Source: Methylococcaceae bacterium
GTDB lineage: Bacteria; Pseudomonadota; Gammaproteobacteria; Methylococcales; Methylomonadaceae
NCBI GenBank assembly: GCA_005772825.1
Contig: SXIP01000180.1
Location: forward strand, 1-41,620
Reading direction: 5' to 3'
DNA: 41,620 nucleotides
Shown: piece by piece, positions 17,739 through 24,437 of the stretch
Numbering within the stretch: position 1 is the first letter of the stretch
Layout of the letters: the number at the start of each line of letters is the position of its first letter
Notes under the pieces: generated by a model
Seen by the model: only the letters and a program-made list of their open reading frames with translations
What the model was told of the DNA's origin: nothing
Databases searched by the model: none
Translations under genes and position numbers: made by a program

Positions 17739-18278
17739 ATGACATTTGACGAATGGTTTCAGAGTAAACAGGGCGAGCCTTATGATTCGATGTATCTATT
17801 TGCGCGGGACGCGTGGAATGATGCGATAACGACAGAACGCGAAGCATGTGCAAAGGTAGCTGAGAAGGCAACCAAACTGAATCAAGTTAGAAATTTCGTT
17901 AGGTCAAAACGGCCAAATGCGGAGTGTTTTTTTATACCCGGAAAATATGAAATTACGGACAATGAAACAGCAGATGATCTTGGGCGAGGAACTGACGAGT
18001 TGGAGGCTTGGGCTGATGCAGCCGATCAACTTGGGTATAACGTTTTGTTATACGGCGGCACCTGCCCAGTGCCAAAAACAATTGCCGTCTGCCCAGAGTG
18101 TGGTGGAAATCTTCACGCCGAAAGCATCGAATGGGTTGAAGAAACAGGGGTCCCGACAACTGGCGGTTTATACGTTGATTGTGAACATGAAGAATCACAA
18201 CAACACCGGTATTGGCAATCTGACTGGCAGAGCGTTATCAATGCCGTCGAAAAATGGTGCGGCGCTGAAGCCGCATAA
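17739..18278 (+). CDS. Unknown protein with a C-terminal zinc-ribbon-like region
   Basis: This 179-residue protein is preceded by GGAGAG at good spacing. The N-terminal 40 residues (FDEWFQSKQ, then Tyr- and Trp-rich helices) resemble phage proteins of unknown role. The C-terminal part carries CPECGGNLH (about 119-127) and a later DCEHE, consistent with one metal-binding knuckle. It is transcribed away from the late operon and towards TcmP. Neighbouring mini-ORFs on the same strand could form one short transcript with it. No function can be assigned. Confidence 0.6.
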   Translation: MTFDEWFQSKQGEPYDSMYLFARDAWNDAITTEREACAKVAEKATKLNQVRNFVRSKRPNAECFFIPGKYEITDNETADDLGRGTDELEAWADAADQLGYNVLLYGGTCPVPKTIAVCPECGGNLHAESIEWVEETGVPTTGGLYVDCEHEESQQHRYWQSDWQSVINAVEKWCGAEAA

Positions 18279-18410
18279 GACAGGCTTATACCGCATTCAA
18301 AACCCCTTCAAAAACCGCTACAAGCGCTTTTCAGGTTTTTTCGGTACGTCGGGTCGAACTAACCCCTAAACGCTGCGTGTGCGGCGCTGTGTTAAACATC
18401 AGGAGCATTT

Positions 18411-18572
18411 ATGAAAATAGGATTACTGTTTCGGCTGGGTAGCTTTTGGATGGGCGCACATTGGTCGCCGTACAACAAGAGGCTGTGCATTAACCTGCTG
18501 CCCTGCGTAACGATTTGGGTAACGGGTAAGGATGGCATAACGCCTGAGAGCAGGCATTGCAAAGATTCCTGA
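18411..18572 (+). CDS. Small conserved-looking phage protein, 53 aa
   Basis: A strong AGGAG lies 5 nt before the ATG. The product starts MKIGLLFRLGSFWMGAHWS and continues with CINLLPCVTIWVTG, a Trp- and Cys-bearing pattern I have seen in small phage proteins of unknown role. It is unlikely to be membrane spanning despite its hydrophobic content. Too short to be found by length alone. Confidence 0.6.
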   Translation: MKIGLLFRLGSFWMGAHWSPYNKRLCINLLPCVTIWVTGKDGITPESRHCKDS

Positions 18573-18637
18573 ATATCTACTTGCATTCGTTCGACACAGA
18601 GCGATACTGTGCCCACACATTTTAGGAGGGCAACAGC

Positions 18638-18790
18638 ATGAAATTCAACCATTTACACCTAGCCAGAAGCTTTAGGGACAGAACCTTAAAACCTTCGGCA
18701 ATCATTATGGGTGATGACATGATGTACTGGGTTGTCAGCTTGAAAGAAATGGAAGCGTTATTGAAGGGTGGATTTGAGTTGATAAAATAA
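18638..18790 (+). CDS. Small hypothetical protein, 50 aa
   Basis: AGGAGGG lies 7 nt before the ATG, giving a strong start. The product begins MKFNHLHLARSFRDR and ends in a Trp-containing strand plus a helix (YWVVSLKEMEALLKGG). It lies 65 bp after the previous small gene and faces TcmP tail to tail. I do not recognise a family. Confidence 0.5.
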   Translation: MKFNHLHLARSFRDRTLKPSAIIMGDDMMYWVVSLKEMEALLKGGFELIK

Positions 18791-18886
18791 ATCTGATTGT
18801 CCGTCATTTCAAAATTATCACTTTATCAGACAGGATCGAGTCAATAGAAACCCAACCGACGACGGAAACAAAAAATAAGCGTTATA

Positions 18887-20173
18887 TTAGTCATCCTTAT
18901 ATCTAAATATGGATAAATTCTTTGATGGTTCGATTATGTCACTAAGATTATATTTGTTATTAGCCCGTTTTTTTGCTCCATTCTTGGATATGACAATAAC
19001 GTCTTTCGAGGAGTGTAGTTGGCCTACAGCCTCCATCAAATGAGGCTCAGCAGCTGTGGAGTTTGTCACACAATTCTGAAACAAATCAGCCAATCTAGTG
19101 GGTTTGTCGAGTTGAAATACTGTCTCTCCAAAATACTCCCTTACTCCATTGATGCAAGCCTCCCTTGACTCTTCACCAAAAAACTCGAATGTCGATTGCC
19201 TTGTATAACTACTATCTTTGTTTGCATTGTAACCTAATACAAATATCCCAGGCTCCAATTCATGCCCAAAGTCAGTGGCATGCGCCCAATGTAGTGATTT
19301 CATAACCGCATGGGCGCGGTACATATTTGAAAGGTGAATTAACCAATAGCCCCAAGAGTTTGTCCCATATGGCTTCACGAAAAACAAAGTCATATATTTC
19401 GCCCCTGTTTTATCCTTGATACCATGTGCAATGTGGCGCTGCAAAATTTGACGCCATTCGCGTTTTTGTGTGGCTTTAAGCTGCTTTAGTTTCTCCCAGG
19501 GGATATACGCATCCAGTCCTATGTTTTCCAATGGCTTACGATTGGCTACGTGATCTGATAAATAGGTAGTCAAATTGTCAACGTTGAAGGTCATAACAAT
19601 TTCGGCCCCTTGAAGGCTATGCAGAATGCCAGATATTTCTGGCAAGGGGATATCCTTGTAGCAGTATTGATCTAAAATGAAGAGGGCGTGTTCACCCATT
19701 TTGCGTAGTTTTATCTTCTGGATAAGCGATGGGAGCTGCTTCAAGAAGCTATTAGTGATAATCTCCGTTTTTTGGTAATCCTCTAGATCAATCGTATTGT
19801 CACTACACTTTGCATCTAGCCAATATCGTAAATAACGAGTTGTATCCGGTAAAATATCAACAAAGTGATAGTCTACATTTATATGGCGTGGAATTCGTCG
19901 AGTTTGGTTAAGATATATCCTTGCCTCACGTACAGCTCGCATCACCAGGATTGGCGAGCCGTCTGTCAAACCACCTTCTTCCGTTTGGTAACATCCACCA
20001 CCAGAAAAACCATCGATAATCGACAACCTAAGCTCTGGAATATGTGCAGGAGCCATGAACGTCAAAATATATTGTTTGACGTACTCTTCAATAATGGCAT
20101 GTTTTGTTTGGCTATGTCGATCAAGTATTGGTGGTGGCGAACCAATTTGCCAATAGTATTTTTCGTCAGCCAT
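18887..20173 (-). CDS. tcmP: Three-Cys-motif partner protein TcmP
   Basis: This 428-residue protein (start chosen at MADEKYYWQIG) begins inside a TAATG overlap with the upstream stop, so translation is coupled; a TTG 36 bp upstream is less likely. The N-terminal half has a methyltransferase-like Rossmann pattern: IIDGFSGGGCY (about 52-62) as glycine loop, FVDILPDT (104-111) as acidic-loop candidate, and FILDQYCYKD (165-174) where a catalytic DPPY-like motif would lie. The C-terminus may be a winged helix. TcmP proteins occur beside three-Cys-motif proteins, as here; their biochemical role was unknown to my knowledge. The gene is more AT-rich than the phage core, which suggests acquired cargo. 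Confidence 0.85.
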   Translation of the reverse strand: MADEKYYWQIGSPPPILDRHSQTKHAIIEEYVKQYILTFMAPAHIPELRLSIIDGFSGGGCYQTEEGGLTDGSPILVMRAVREARIYLNQTRRIPRHINVDYHFVDILPDTTRYLRYWLDAKCSDNTIDLEDYQKTEIITNSFLKQLPSLIQKIKLRKMGEHALFILDQYCYKDIPLPEISGILHSLQGAEIVMTFNVDNLTTYLSDHVANRKPLENIGLDAYIPWEKLKQLKATQKREWRQILQRHIAHGIKDKTGAKYMTLFFVKPYGTNSWGYWLIHLSNMYRAHAVMKSLHWAHATDFGHELEPGIFVLGYNANKDSSYTRQSTFEFFGEESREACINGVREYFGETVFQLDKPTRLADLFQNCVTNSTAAEPHLMEAVGQLHSSKDVIVISKNGAKKRANNKYNLSDIIEPSKNLSIFRYKDD

Positions 20174-20919
20174 TATGTCAGTTGCTGCACGACAGGCATT
20201 GCATCCCAAATACGGCCATGCAATTCCCGACCATTTTCTTTTTTAGCTCTTTTTTTTCCATCAACACCCCAACCTCCCCATTGTTTGAAAAAAAACGCGA
20301 CATTTTCGGCTTCACATTGCATCCTGATTTCATCAACCCATTCTTTTTGCATGGGTCGTGCCCTTGGTCCGGATTCTCCGCCTACAATAACCCAATGAAT
20401 ACCGGCAAGATTTATATTGCCTAAGCTTTCAAGTAACGGCTCGACAGATAAGAAACGTATGTTAGCATCAACCTGCCGTAAGCCTTCAATTCTTGGGAGC
20501 CCAAAAGTACGATCTTCAACAGAAACACCTAACCATACGTTTTTAGGGCATTTTCTATTTGTAAAATAGCTAGGTAATCGATCAGACCTTTTTGTAAGAA
20601 TTTGAAAAGTATGCTGTGGAGTTTTACTTATGACAGAAAATACGTCATCAAGAAAAGCATCTGGAATATTCTCATGAAATAAGTCGCTCATTGAGTTGAC
20701 AAAATAGGTAGTCGGTTTTTTTCTTTTGAGTGGTTGTGCTAATCTGTACGGATGGATAGCGAGTTGGAAACCATTAGCATATCCTTGCGCTCCCATTGCT
20801 TTCAATCTTATCGCCATAGTTTCGGCATAGCAATGTTTGCATCCCGGCGATATTTTTGTGCATCCAGATGTTGGATTCCACGTTTGTTCAGTCCATTCTA
20901 TGCGTGATTTCCCACTCAT
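20173..20919 (-). CDS. Three-Cys-motif protein, phage Gp37/Gp68 family (DUF5131)
   Basis: This 248-residue protein carries the defining motif at Cys20, Cys27 and Cys30 (SGCTKISPGCKHCYAE), expected to bind an iron-sulfur cluster; the family has a radical-SAM-like TIM barrel pattern with later VNSMSDLFHE, LTKRSDRL, GVSVEDRTF, RFLSVEPLLE and VIVGGESGPRARPM blocks, all present. The C-terminus has FFFKQWGGWG, also typical. I chose ATG at 20919 (GGGGA upstream) over TTG or ATG slightly upstream. It is the first gene of a two-gene unit with TcmP. The spacing of Cys (6 and 2) differs from the classic CxxxCxxC, so a radical reaction is not certain. Confidence 0.9.
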   Translation of the reverse strand: MSGKSRIEWTEQTWNPTSGCTKISPGCKHCYAETMAIRLKAMGAQGYANGFQLAIHPYRLAQPLKRKKPTTYFVNSMSDLFHENIPDAFLDDVFSVISKTPQHTFQILTKRSDRLPSYFTNRKCPKNVWLGVSVEDRTFGLPRIEGLRQVDANIRFLSVEPLLESLGNINLAGIHWVIVGGESGPRARPMQKEWVDEIRMQCEAENVAFFFKQWGGWGVDGKKRAKKENGRELHGRIWDAMPVVQQLT

Positions 20920-20956
20920 AACCATCCCCAAAATTAGATATTGATCTGTGTGTTTT

Positions 20957-20992
20957 TTGTTAATGATCTAACAAAAAAACTTTTTTTGTCAA
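20957..20992 (-). promoter_or_regulatory. Candidate promoter and operator of the three-Cys/TcmP pair
   Basis: On the minus strand TTGACA (20992-20987) is followed 18 bp later by GATCAT as a possible -10. A perfect inverted repeat TTGTTA-N6-TAACAA (20957-20974) overlaps that -10, and its centre contains a GATC. The TTGTTRA half-site also occurs twice in the early promoter region. Regulation by the repressor, Ner or Dam methylation is inferred. Confidence 0.4.
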
Positions 20993-21026
20993 CCCTTTAC
21001 AGATCATCGCTTATAAATATCTCTAA

Positions 21027-21686
21027 CTATCTACAAATCGACTCACACGGCACACCATCATGATCCCGATCCAGGCGACTGAGACCGCACTTATTCAGAT
21101 AGAAATTAGCTTCCGCACAATTACTCATTTGTCCACATCTGGACTTTCCACTACATTCAAAACCACTACTAGGCGCAGTTGTTGACACAGATTTTTTAAT
21201 GGACTGATTTATTGTCTTAGTTGCCTTACTACCATGCCTAAACTCCCAGGGCGGAATAGGGTTTGCATCCGCCCACAGCCCCAATTTACCTGCCTTGGCG
21301 GCATCCTCCAGGCCGATAATAGATTGATCAGTTAAATACTGCCGGTAGGCCCAGGCCATCCCTCTCCGAACTTGTTCGGCATTTGCATCAACGCCATCGC
21401 ATTTCAAACGGCCCAATGTGCGTTTGTACTTATCAGTACCGCGATCATCGACAACAACCGATTTCCTAAAACAAATATCTGCCAGTGATTGCTTAGACTG
21501 GGTGCCGAACGCTTGTTTGGATTCAGGTGCATCAATCTCGACCAGGCGAATTTTGACCTGCTGATTTTTGGCATTCAGTACTTTTACCGTATCGCCGTCT
21601 GATATGCCTATTACAGTTCCGGTCCACTCATTTGATAATGCAGACAATGGAAATAATAGCGCTACTGTTAAAACAAGTTTTTTCAT
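21027..21686 (-). CDS. Secreted thermonuclease-like nuclease with C-terminal excalibur domain
   Basis: This 219-residue protein starts at MKKLVLTVALLFPLSALSNE, a clear signal peptide. A staphylococcal-nuclease-fold domain follows: GVVIGISDGDTVKVL-type strand (WTGTVIGISDGDTV here), IRLVEIDAPES, and RGMAWAYRQY near the domain end. A linker leads to an excalibur-type calcium-binding tail (NCAEANFYLNKCG, DRDHDGVPCE). It would act in the periplasm or outside the cell. A longer start at 21704 would overlap the repressor stop, but the signal peptide favours the one used. It is downstream of the repressor and likely co-transcribed, so it should be made in lysogens. Confidence 0.88.
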   Translation of the reverse strand: MKKLVLTVALLFPLSALSNEWTGTVIGISDGDTVKVLNAKNQQVKIRLVEIDAPESKQAFGTQSKQSLADICFRKSVVVDDRGTDKYKRTLGRLKCDGVDANAEQVRRGMAWAYRQYLTDQSIIGLEDAAKAGKLGLWADANPIPPWEFRHGSKATKTINQSIKKSVSTTAPSSGFECSGKSRCGQMSNCAEANFYLNKCGLSRLDRDHDGVPCESICR

Positions 21687-21697
21687 AATCTCCGCCC

Positions 21698-22390
21698 TCA
21701 CCATTCATGCATGGATGCTACGACGCGGCCAATAATGGCCATATCGAGCGACTCATCAGACAAATCAACTTGATAGGCTGGCCAACCCGTACTAAAAGAA
21801 GAAACTTGTACTAAGCCGTGTGGCAAAGGCTGCAAGTTTTTGACTAGCAGATGACCGTCCATGCGTAACACATACGTTTTGTCACTCACAATAGCAATCT
21901 GTGACGTATCTATCATAACCAGATCGCCATCTCGCAACTTGGTCTCCATCGAATCGCCTTTCACCTCAACTATCGCCAGATTTGCGGGCGAAAGATGACG
22001 CTTTGTCAACCAATCTCGACGGAACGCCAATGGCTGCCGATACTCTTCTGTTGCATTAATGACGCCATGTCCAGCTGCCGCACAAACGTTGTAACGGGGT
22101 ATCTCGACAAATTCTTCATTTTTATAACTGTTTTGCTCATTCAATAACTGATATGGCGTAGATGGCTTTATTTCATAAGGCCCCGGCTCAGGTGAAAGCA
22201 TCGCTCCTATATCAATATTATGTGTACATAAATACTCAATCAACTCCTCATAAGGAATGGAGTTCCGTACTTTTCTATTCGAATAGGCTGCGGGGCTGAT
22301 TCCCAAACACTCAGCAATAGCCCTATCACTTTCTAATCCCAACGTATTAGAAAATCTATTCATGACAACTTCAAAAGAAATTGTTTTCAT
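21698..22390 (-). CDS. Phage repressor with CI-type HTH and S24 (LexA-like) autopeptidase domain
   Basis: This 230-residue protein has an N-terminal CI-repressor HTH (about 5-65, with SDRAIAECLGISPAAYSNRK) and a C-terminal S24 domain. Catalytic Ser147 is in VKGDSMET, Lys184 is in LLVKNLQ, and a likely self-cleavage site is Ala106-Gly107 in CAAAGHG. It is transcribed away from Ner, the standard lysogeny switch. Mu c has no peptidase, so this phage is probably induced by RecA-dependent cleavage. The nuclease gene follows immediately. Confidence 0.92.
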   Translation of the reverse strand: MKTISFEVVMNRFSNTLGLESDRAIAECLGISPAAYSNRKVRNSIPYEELIEYLCTHNIDIGAMLSPEPGPYEIKPSTPYQLLNEQNSYKNEEFVEIPRYNVCAAAGHGVINATEEYRQPLAFRRDWLTKRHLSPANLAIVEVKGDSMETKLRDGDLVMIDTSQIAIVSDKTYVLRMDGHLLVKNLQPLPHGLVQVSSFSTGWPAYQVDLSDESLDMAIIGRVVASMHEW

Positions 22391-22403
22391 AATCTACAAA
22401 ACA

Positions 22404-22434
22404 TTGTTGACATAAACTTTTTGTTGATTAAAAT
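22404..22434 (+). promoter_or_regulatory. Early promoter (Pe) with repeated TTGTTGA sites
   Basis: TTGACA (22407-22412), a 16-bp spacer and TAAAAT (22429-22434) form a good sigma-70 promoter directed into Ner. TTGTTGA occurs at 22404-22410 and 22421-22427, 17 bp apart, covering the promoter. They are candidate repressor or Ner half-sites. Confidence 0.6.
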
Positions 22435-22443
22435 GTAACCGTT

Positions 22444-22462
22444 AATATACAAATTGTATATT
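22444..22462. promoter_or_regulatory. Perfect inverted repeat near the early transcription start (candidate operator)
   Basis: AATATACA-AAT-TGTATATT is a perfect 8-bp inverted repeat located about 10-28 bp after the early -10 box, between the repressor and Ner genes. Operators for the repressor or Ner are expected exactly here in Mu relatives. Confidence 0.5.
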
Positions 22463-22475
22463 GAGCCCAAAAAAT

Positions 22476-22509
22476 TGCGGCAGCCTACCGACCAAAGTGA
22501 ACTGCCGCA
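22476..22509 (+). promoter_or_regulatory. Leader hairpin upstream of Ner
   Basis: TGCGGCAG and CTGCCGCA form a perfect 8-bp stem with an 18-nt loop in the early mRNA leader. No T-run follows, so it is not an obvious terminator. It may stabilise the message or bind protein. Confidence 0.35.
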
Positions 22510-22538
22510 CCCGTTAAACCACTACAGGATTAATCATT

Positions 22539-22817
22539 ATGCCAGATCGCAATCCACAAAACCAAGGAATGCACCCTGCCGATATTGTTGCAGAATTAAA
22601 AAAACGCAAGCTGACTGTGACAGCCATCGCCAGCGCTTTGAACTGCTCACACAATTCGGTGCGCTTGGTCATCAATAACAAACAGCAAAGCAAACGCATT
22701 GCTGAATACGTCGCCGAAAAGATCGGCAAAACCGCAGATGAGCTGTGGCCCGGTCAATACAGCTACGAAGGCCGTAAACCCTTTCGCGAAACCCTGAGAA
22801 ACAAGGCGGCAGCATGA
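22539..22817 (+). CDS. ner: Ner-like DNA-binding regulator
   Basis: This 92-residue protein contains the Ner/Nlp HTH: MHPADIVAELKKRKLTVTAI, then ALNCSHNSVRLVIN and an ending around ELWPGQY. Ner turns down early and repressor promoters in Mu. It is the first rightward gene, divergent from the repressor, in the classical position. AGGA lies 9 nt before the ATG used; an internal ATG at codon 11 directly before HPADIV is a possible alternative. Confidence 0.9.
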   Translation: MPDRNPQNQGMHPADIVAELKKRKLTVTAIASALNCSHNSVRLVINNKQQSKRIAEYVAEKIGKTADELWPGQYSYEGRKPFRETLRNKAAA

Positions 22818-22906
22818 AAACCTTGGCTTTCGTTTTGCTATTCGCGGCATTTGTTGCCTACAGCGTATGGCATGCCATATCACCACTTTTGCCCAACAGC
22901 TTATAG
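22814..22906 (+). CDS. Single-membrane-span micropeptide, 30 aa
   Basis: The ATG overlaps the Ner stop (ATGA), so translation is coupled. The product starts MKTLAFVLLFAAFVAYSVW and has one hydrophobic helix of about 16 residues followed by a short polar tail. The pattern suggests an inner-membrane micropeptide. Function unknown; it may affect the host membrane early in infection. Confidence 0.55.
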   Translation: MKTLAFVLLFAAFVAYSVWHAISPLLPNSL

Positions 22907-22961
22907 GAGTTGGTCATGTTTCCTTTGCACCTATCAACCCGAATCGCCGTTAACTCTGAAC

Positions 22962-23231
22962 TTAACCGGATTTCTGCACGGAGAGCCATAGCCCTGCATA
23001 GTCGAGTAGATCGTCAAATACAGTTGCTCGCTCGGTCTGGTCTTTTTGAGCCTCCAGTGCCTCCGCTCGATCAATTAAAAAACTTATGCCCTCCTGATTT
23101 TGACACCTTGCCAACAGCCAACCCAGCACCTGTATTAGTGCATCCTCACGCTGGTTTGCCAAATCCAAAGCAACTTGGGCTTTAAATAATTTTTCTTCGA
23201 TTATAGCTAAACGACGTTCTATTTCAGACAT
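22962..23231 (-). CDS. Small coiled-coil protein encoded against the early operon
   Basis: This 89-residue product starts MSEIERRLAIIEEKLFKAQ and has a heptad-like N-terminal helix, a hydrophobic LIQVLGWLLARC segment and a charged C-terminus. AAGGAT lies 7 nt before the ATG. Charge pattern and start signal look genuine. It opposes the early operon and overlaps a plus-strand open frame (22916-23185) that also has AGGAG before its ATG but encodes a Pro/Leu-rich product; I favour the minus gene without being certain. Confidence 0.5.
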   Translation of the reverse strand: MSEIERRLAIIEEKLFKAQVALDLANQREDALIQVLGWLLARCQNQEGISFLIDRAEALEAQKDQTERATVFDDLLDYAGLWLSVQKSG

Positions 23232-23246
23232 AACAGCAATCCTTAT

Positions 23247-23280
23247 GATGGTGAAAACGATGATGAAAACGATGCAAAAC
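23247..23280. repeat. Short tandem repeats (GATGRTGAAAAC) between divergent genes
   Basis: GATGGTGAAAAC and GATGATGAAAAC are adjacent 12-bp units, followed by a shortened GATGCAAAAC. They lie just upstream of the minus-strand coiled-coil gene and before the next plus-strand early gene. They may be a binding array or replication slippage. Confidence 0.5.
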
Positions 23281-23338
23281 CGATCGACTAATTTGCAAAG
23301 TCGCAAGCACAGTCTAGCTATTTGCCGGACATCAGTTA

Positions 23339-23812
23339 ATGGCTAATCCCAAGAAATCTTTTACCAGTAATCAACTGGATATTTTCCAGCGATTGGCTGA
23401 GGAAACCGCGCTGGAAGCCGCCAATGCAGCAGACCTGGATATCGGGCCGGAATTACAAGGGGCGCTGAATTACGCAATACGGACCGCCAAGAAAGCCGGG
23501 CTGTCCCGCGAACGGATTGTTGAGCGGATGAATATGTGCCTGCCGGATCTGGAAAAACCCATCACCCTGCGGCAACTGAACGCCTGGACCGCACAAAGCA
23601 AAGAGTTCAGCGAATTTCCGGCGCGCTGGTTACCCGCGTTCTGCTGGGCTTGCCACTGCACGCTGACGATTCAGGTATTAGCCCAGGCCGTCAATCATGA
23701 GTTAGTCGATCGCCGGGAAAAAATGACGCTGGAATTAGGACAAACGTTAGTTGAAAACGCCCGGCTGACGCGCCAGGCGAATGAATTAAAAAAACAACTC
23801 TCTGGAGAATAA
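23339..23812 (+). CDS. Early regulatory protein, possibly CII/CP76-like
   Basis: This 157-residue protein has an N-terminal helical region (QGALNYAIRTAKKAGLSRERIVERMN) that could hold an HTH, then FPARWLPAFCWACHC and TIQVLAQAVNHELV. The last part recalls phage CII/CP76-type regulators, where a segment of the form LPALC..TG precedes the domain end. The C-terminus is a coiled coil (about 125-157). It sits between Ner and the transposase genes. The family link is tentative. Confidence 0.5.
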   Translation: MANPKKSFTSNQLDIFQRLAEETALEAANAADLDIGPELQGALNYAIRTAKKAGLSRERIVERMNMCLPDLEKPITLRQLNAWTAQSKEFSEFPARWLPAFCWACHCTLTIQVLAQAVNHELVDRREKMTLELGQTLVENARLTRQANELKKQLSGE

Positions 23813-23814
23813 CA

Positions 23815-24183
23815 ATGGCTACAGAATCCTTAAAAACAAACACAGCCCTGCCACGGGTTATGCACATTCGCTTTCTTGAGATCATTCAGGGCGATCTTCA
23901 GTGCTTATTAAAGAATAGTAGCAATGCCGAGTACCTCAGCCACAACACAACTATGTTACGAGGCTTTATTTCAAACCTGGCGCTCGCGTACTCAGACCAA
24001 GGTTGCGATGATTTCTTACCGCTCCTAACTGAGTTCCAAGACGCATTTTGGAACATATCTAAAAAAGAGACTACTGAGAAAGTAGCTCTATTAACACAGA
24101 TGGAAAAACGTGTTTGCGAGTCATTGAGCGCTTTAAAAGCGGAATGTGCAGGCTGTGACCAACCAGATCCACTGGGAAGGTAG
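23815..24183 (+). CDS. Hypothetical early protein, 122 aa
   Basis: The protein is predicted mostly helical, starts MATESLKTNTALPRVMHIRF and has a Cys-containing C-terminus (ECAGCDQPDPLGR). The gene is two bases after the preceding one. No family recognised. It is part of the early cluster between the regulator and transposase; role unknown. Confidence 0.6.
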   Translation: MATESLKTNTALPRVMHIRFLEIIQGDLQCLLKNSSNAEYLSHNTTMLRGFISNLALAYSDQGCDDFLPLLTEFQDAFWNISKKETTEKVALLTQMEKRVCESLSALKAECAGCDQPDPLGR

Positions 24184-24188
24184 GCGAT

Positions 24189-24437
24189 ATGAGCCAAGTA
24201 GCTGATATAGCCAATAAAACTGCCATCAGTAATGGTGCGATGAATAACCGAACAGAACCCGGAAACTTCGTCACTGAAACTGACATGATCCGCGCGAAAG
24301 AAACTGTAATGCTGGCAGCGATGGGCATTTCCGCATTATCAACAGAGGCGCTTCTGGTTCGTTTAGAAGGACTTTATTGGCAAGCATTTAAACACGCTCT
24401 GGATAAAGTGATTCCTGAAAAAGGAGACGGTCTATGA
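24189..24437 (+). CDS. Hypothetical early protein, 82 aa, with duplicated 5' end
   Basis: The first 14 codons closely match those of the next gene (MSQVADIANKTA versus MSQATDLVNKAA), at DNA level too. The rest is a helical segment (ETVMLAAMGISALSTEALLVR) with a short C-terminus. Stop and next start overlap by 4 nt. This may be a small partner derived by partial duplication of the downstream gene. Function unknown. Confidence 0.6.
   Translation: MSQVADIANKTAISNGAMNNRTEPGNFVTETDMIRAKETVMLAAMGISALSTEALLVRLEGLYWQAFKHALDKVIPEKGDGL

Noticed and set aside
18278-18370. Possible terminator after the 179-aa gene
   Set aside because: AAAAACC and GGTTTTTT can pair, but over a long imperfect loop; too weak to list.
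19865-20424. Plus-strand frames opposite TcmP and the three-Cys gene
   Set aside because: They mirror well-supported genes and encode Cys/Ser/Phe-rich products typical of antisense frames.
22916-23185. Plus-strand frame with AGGAG before ATG
   Set aside because: Not listed as a gene because the overlapping minus-strand frame has a more protein-like composition; kept as an open question in the findings.
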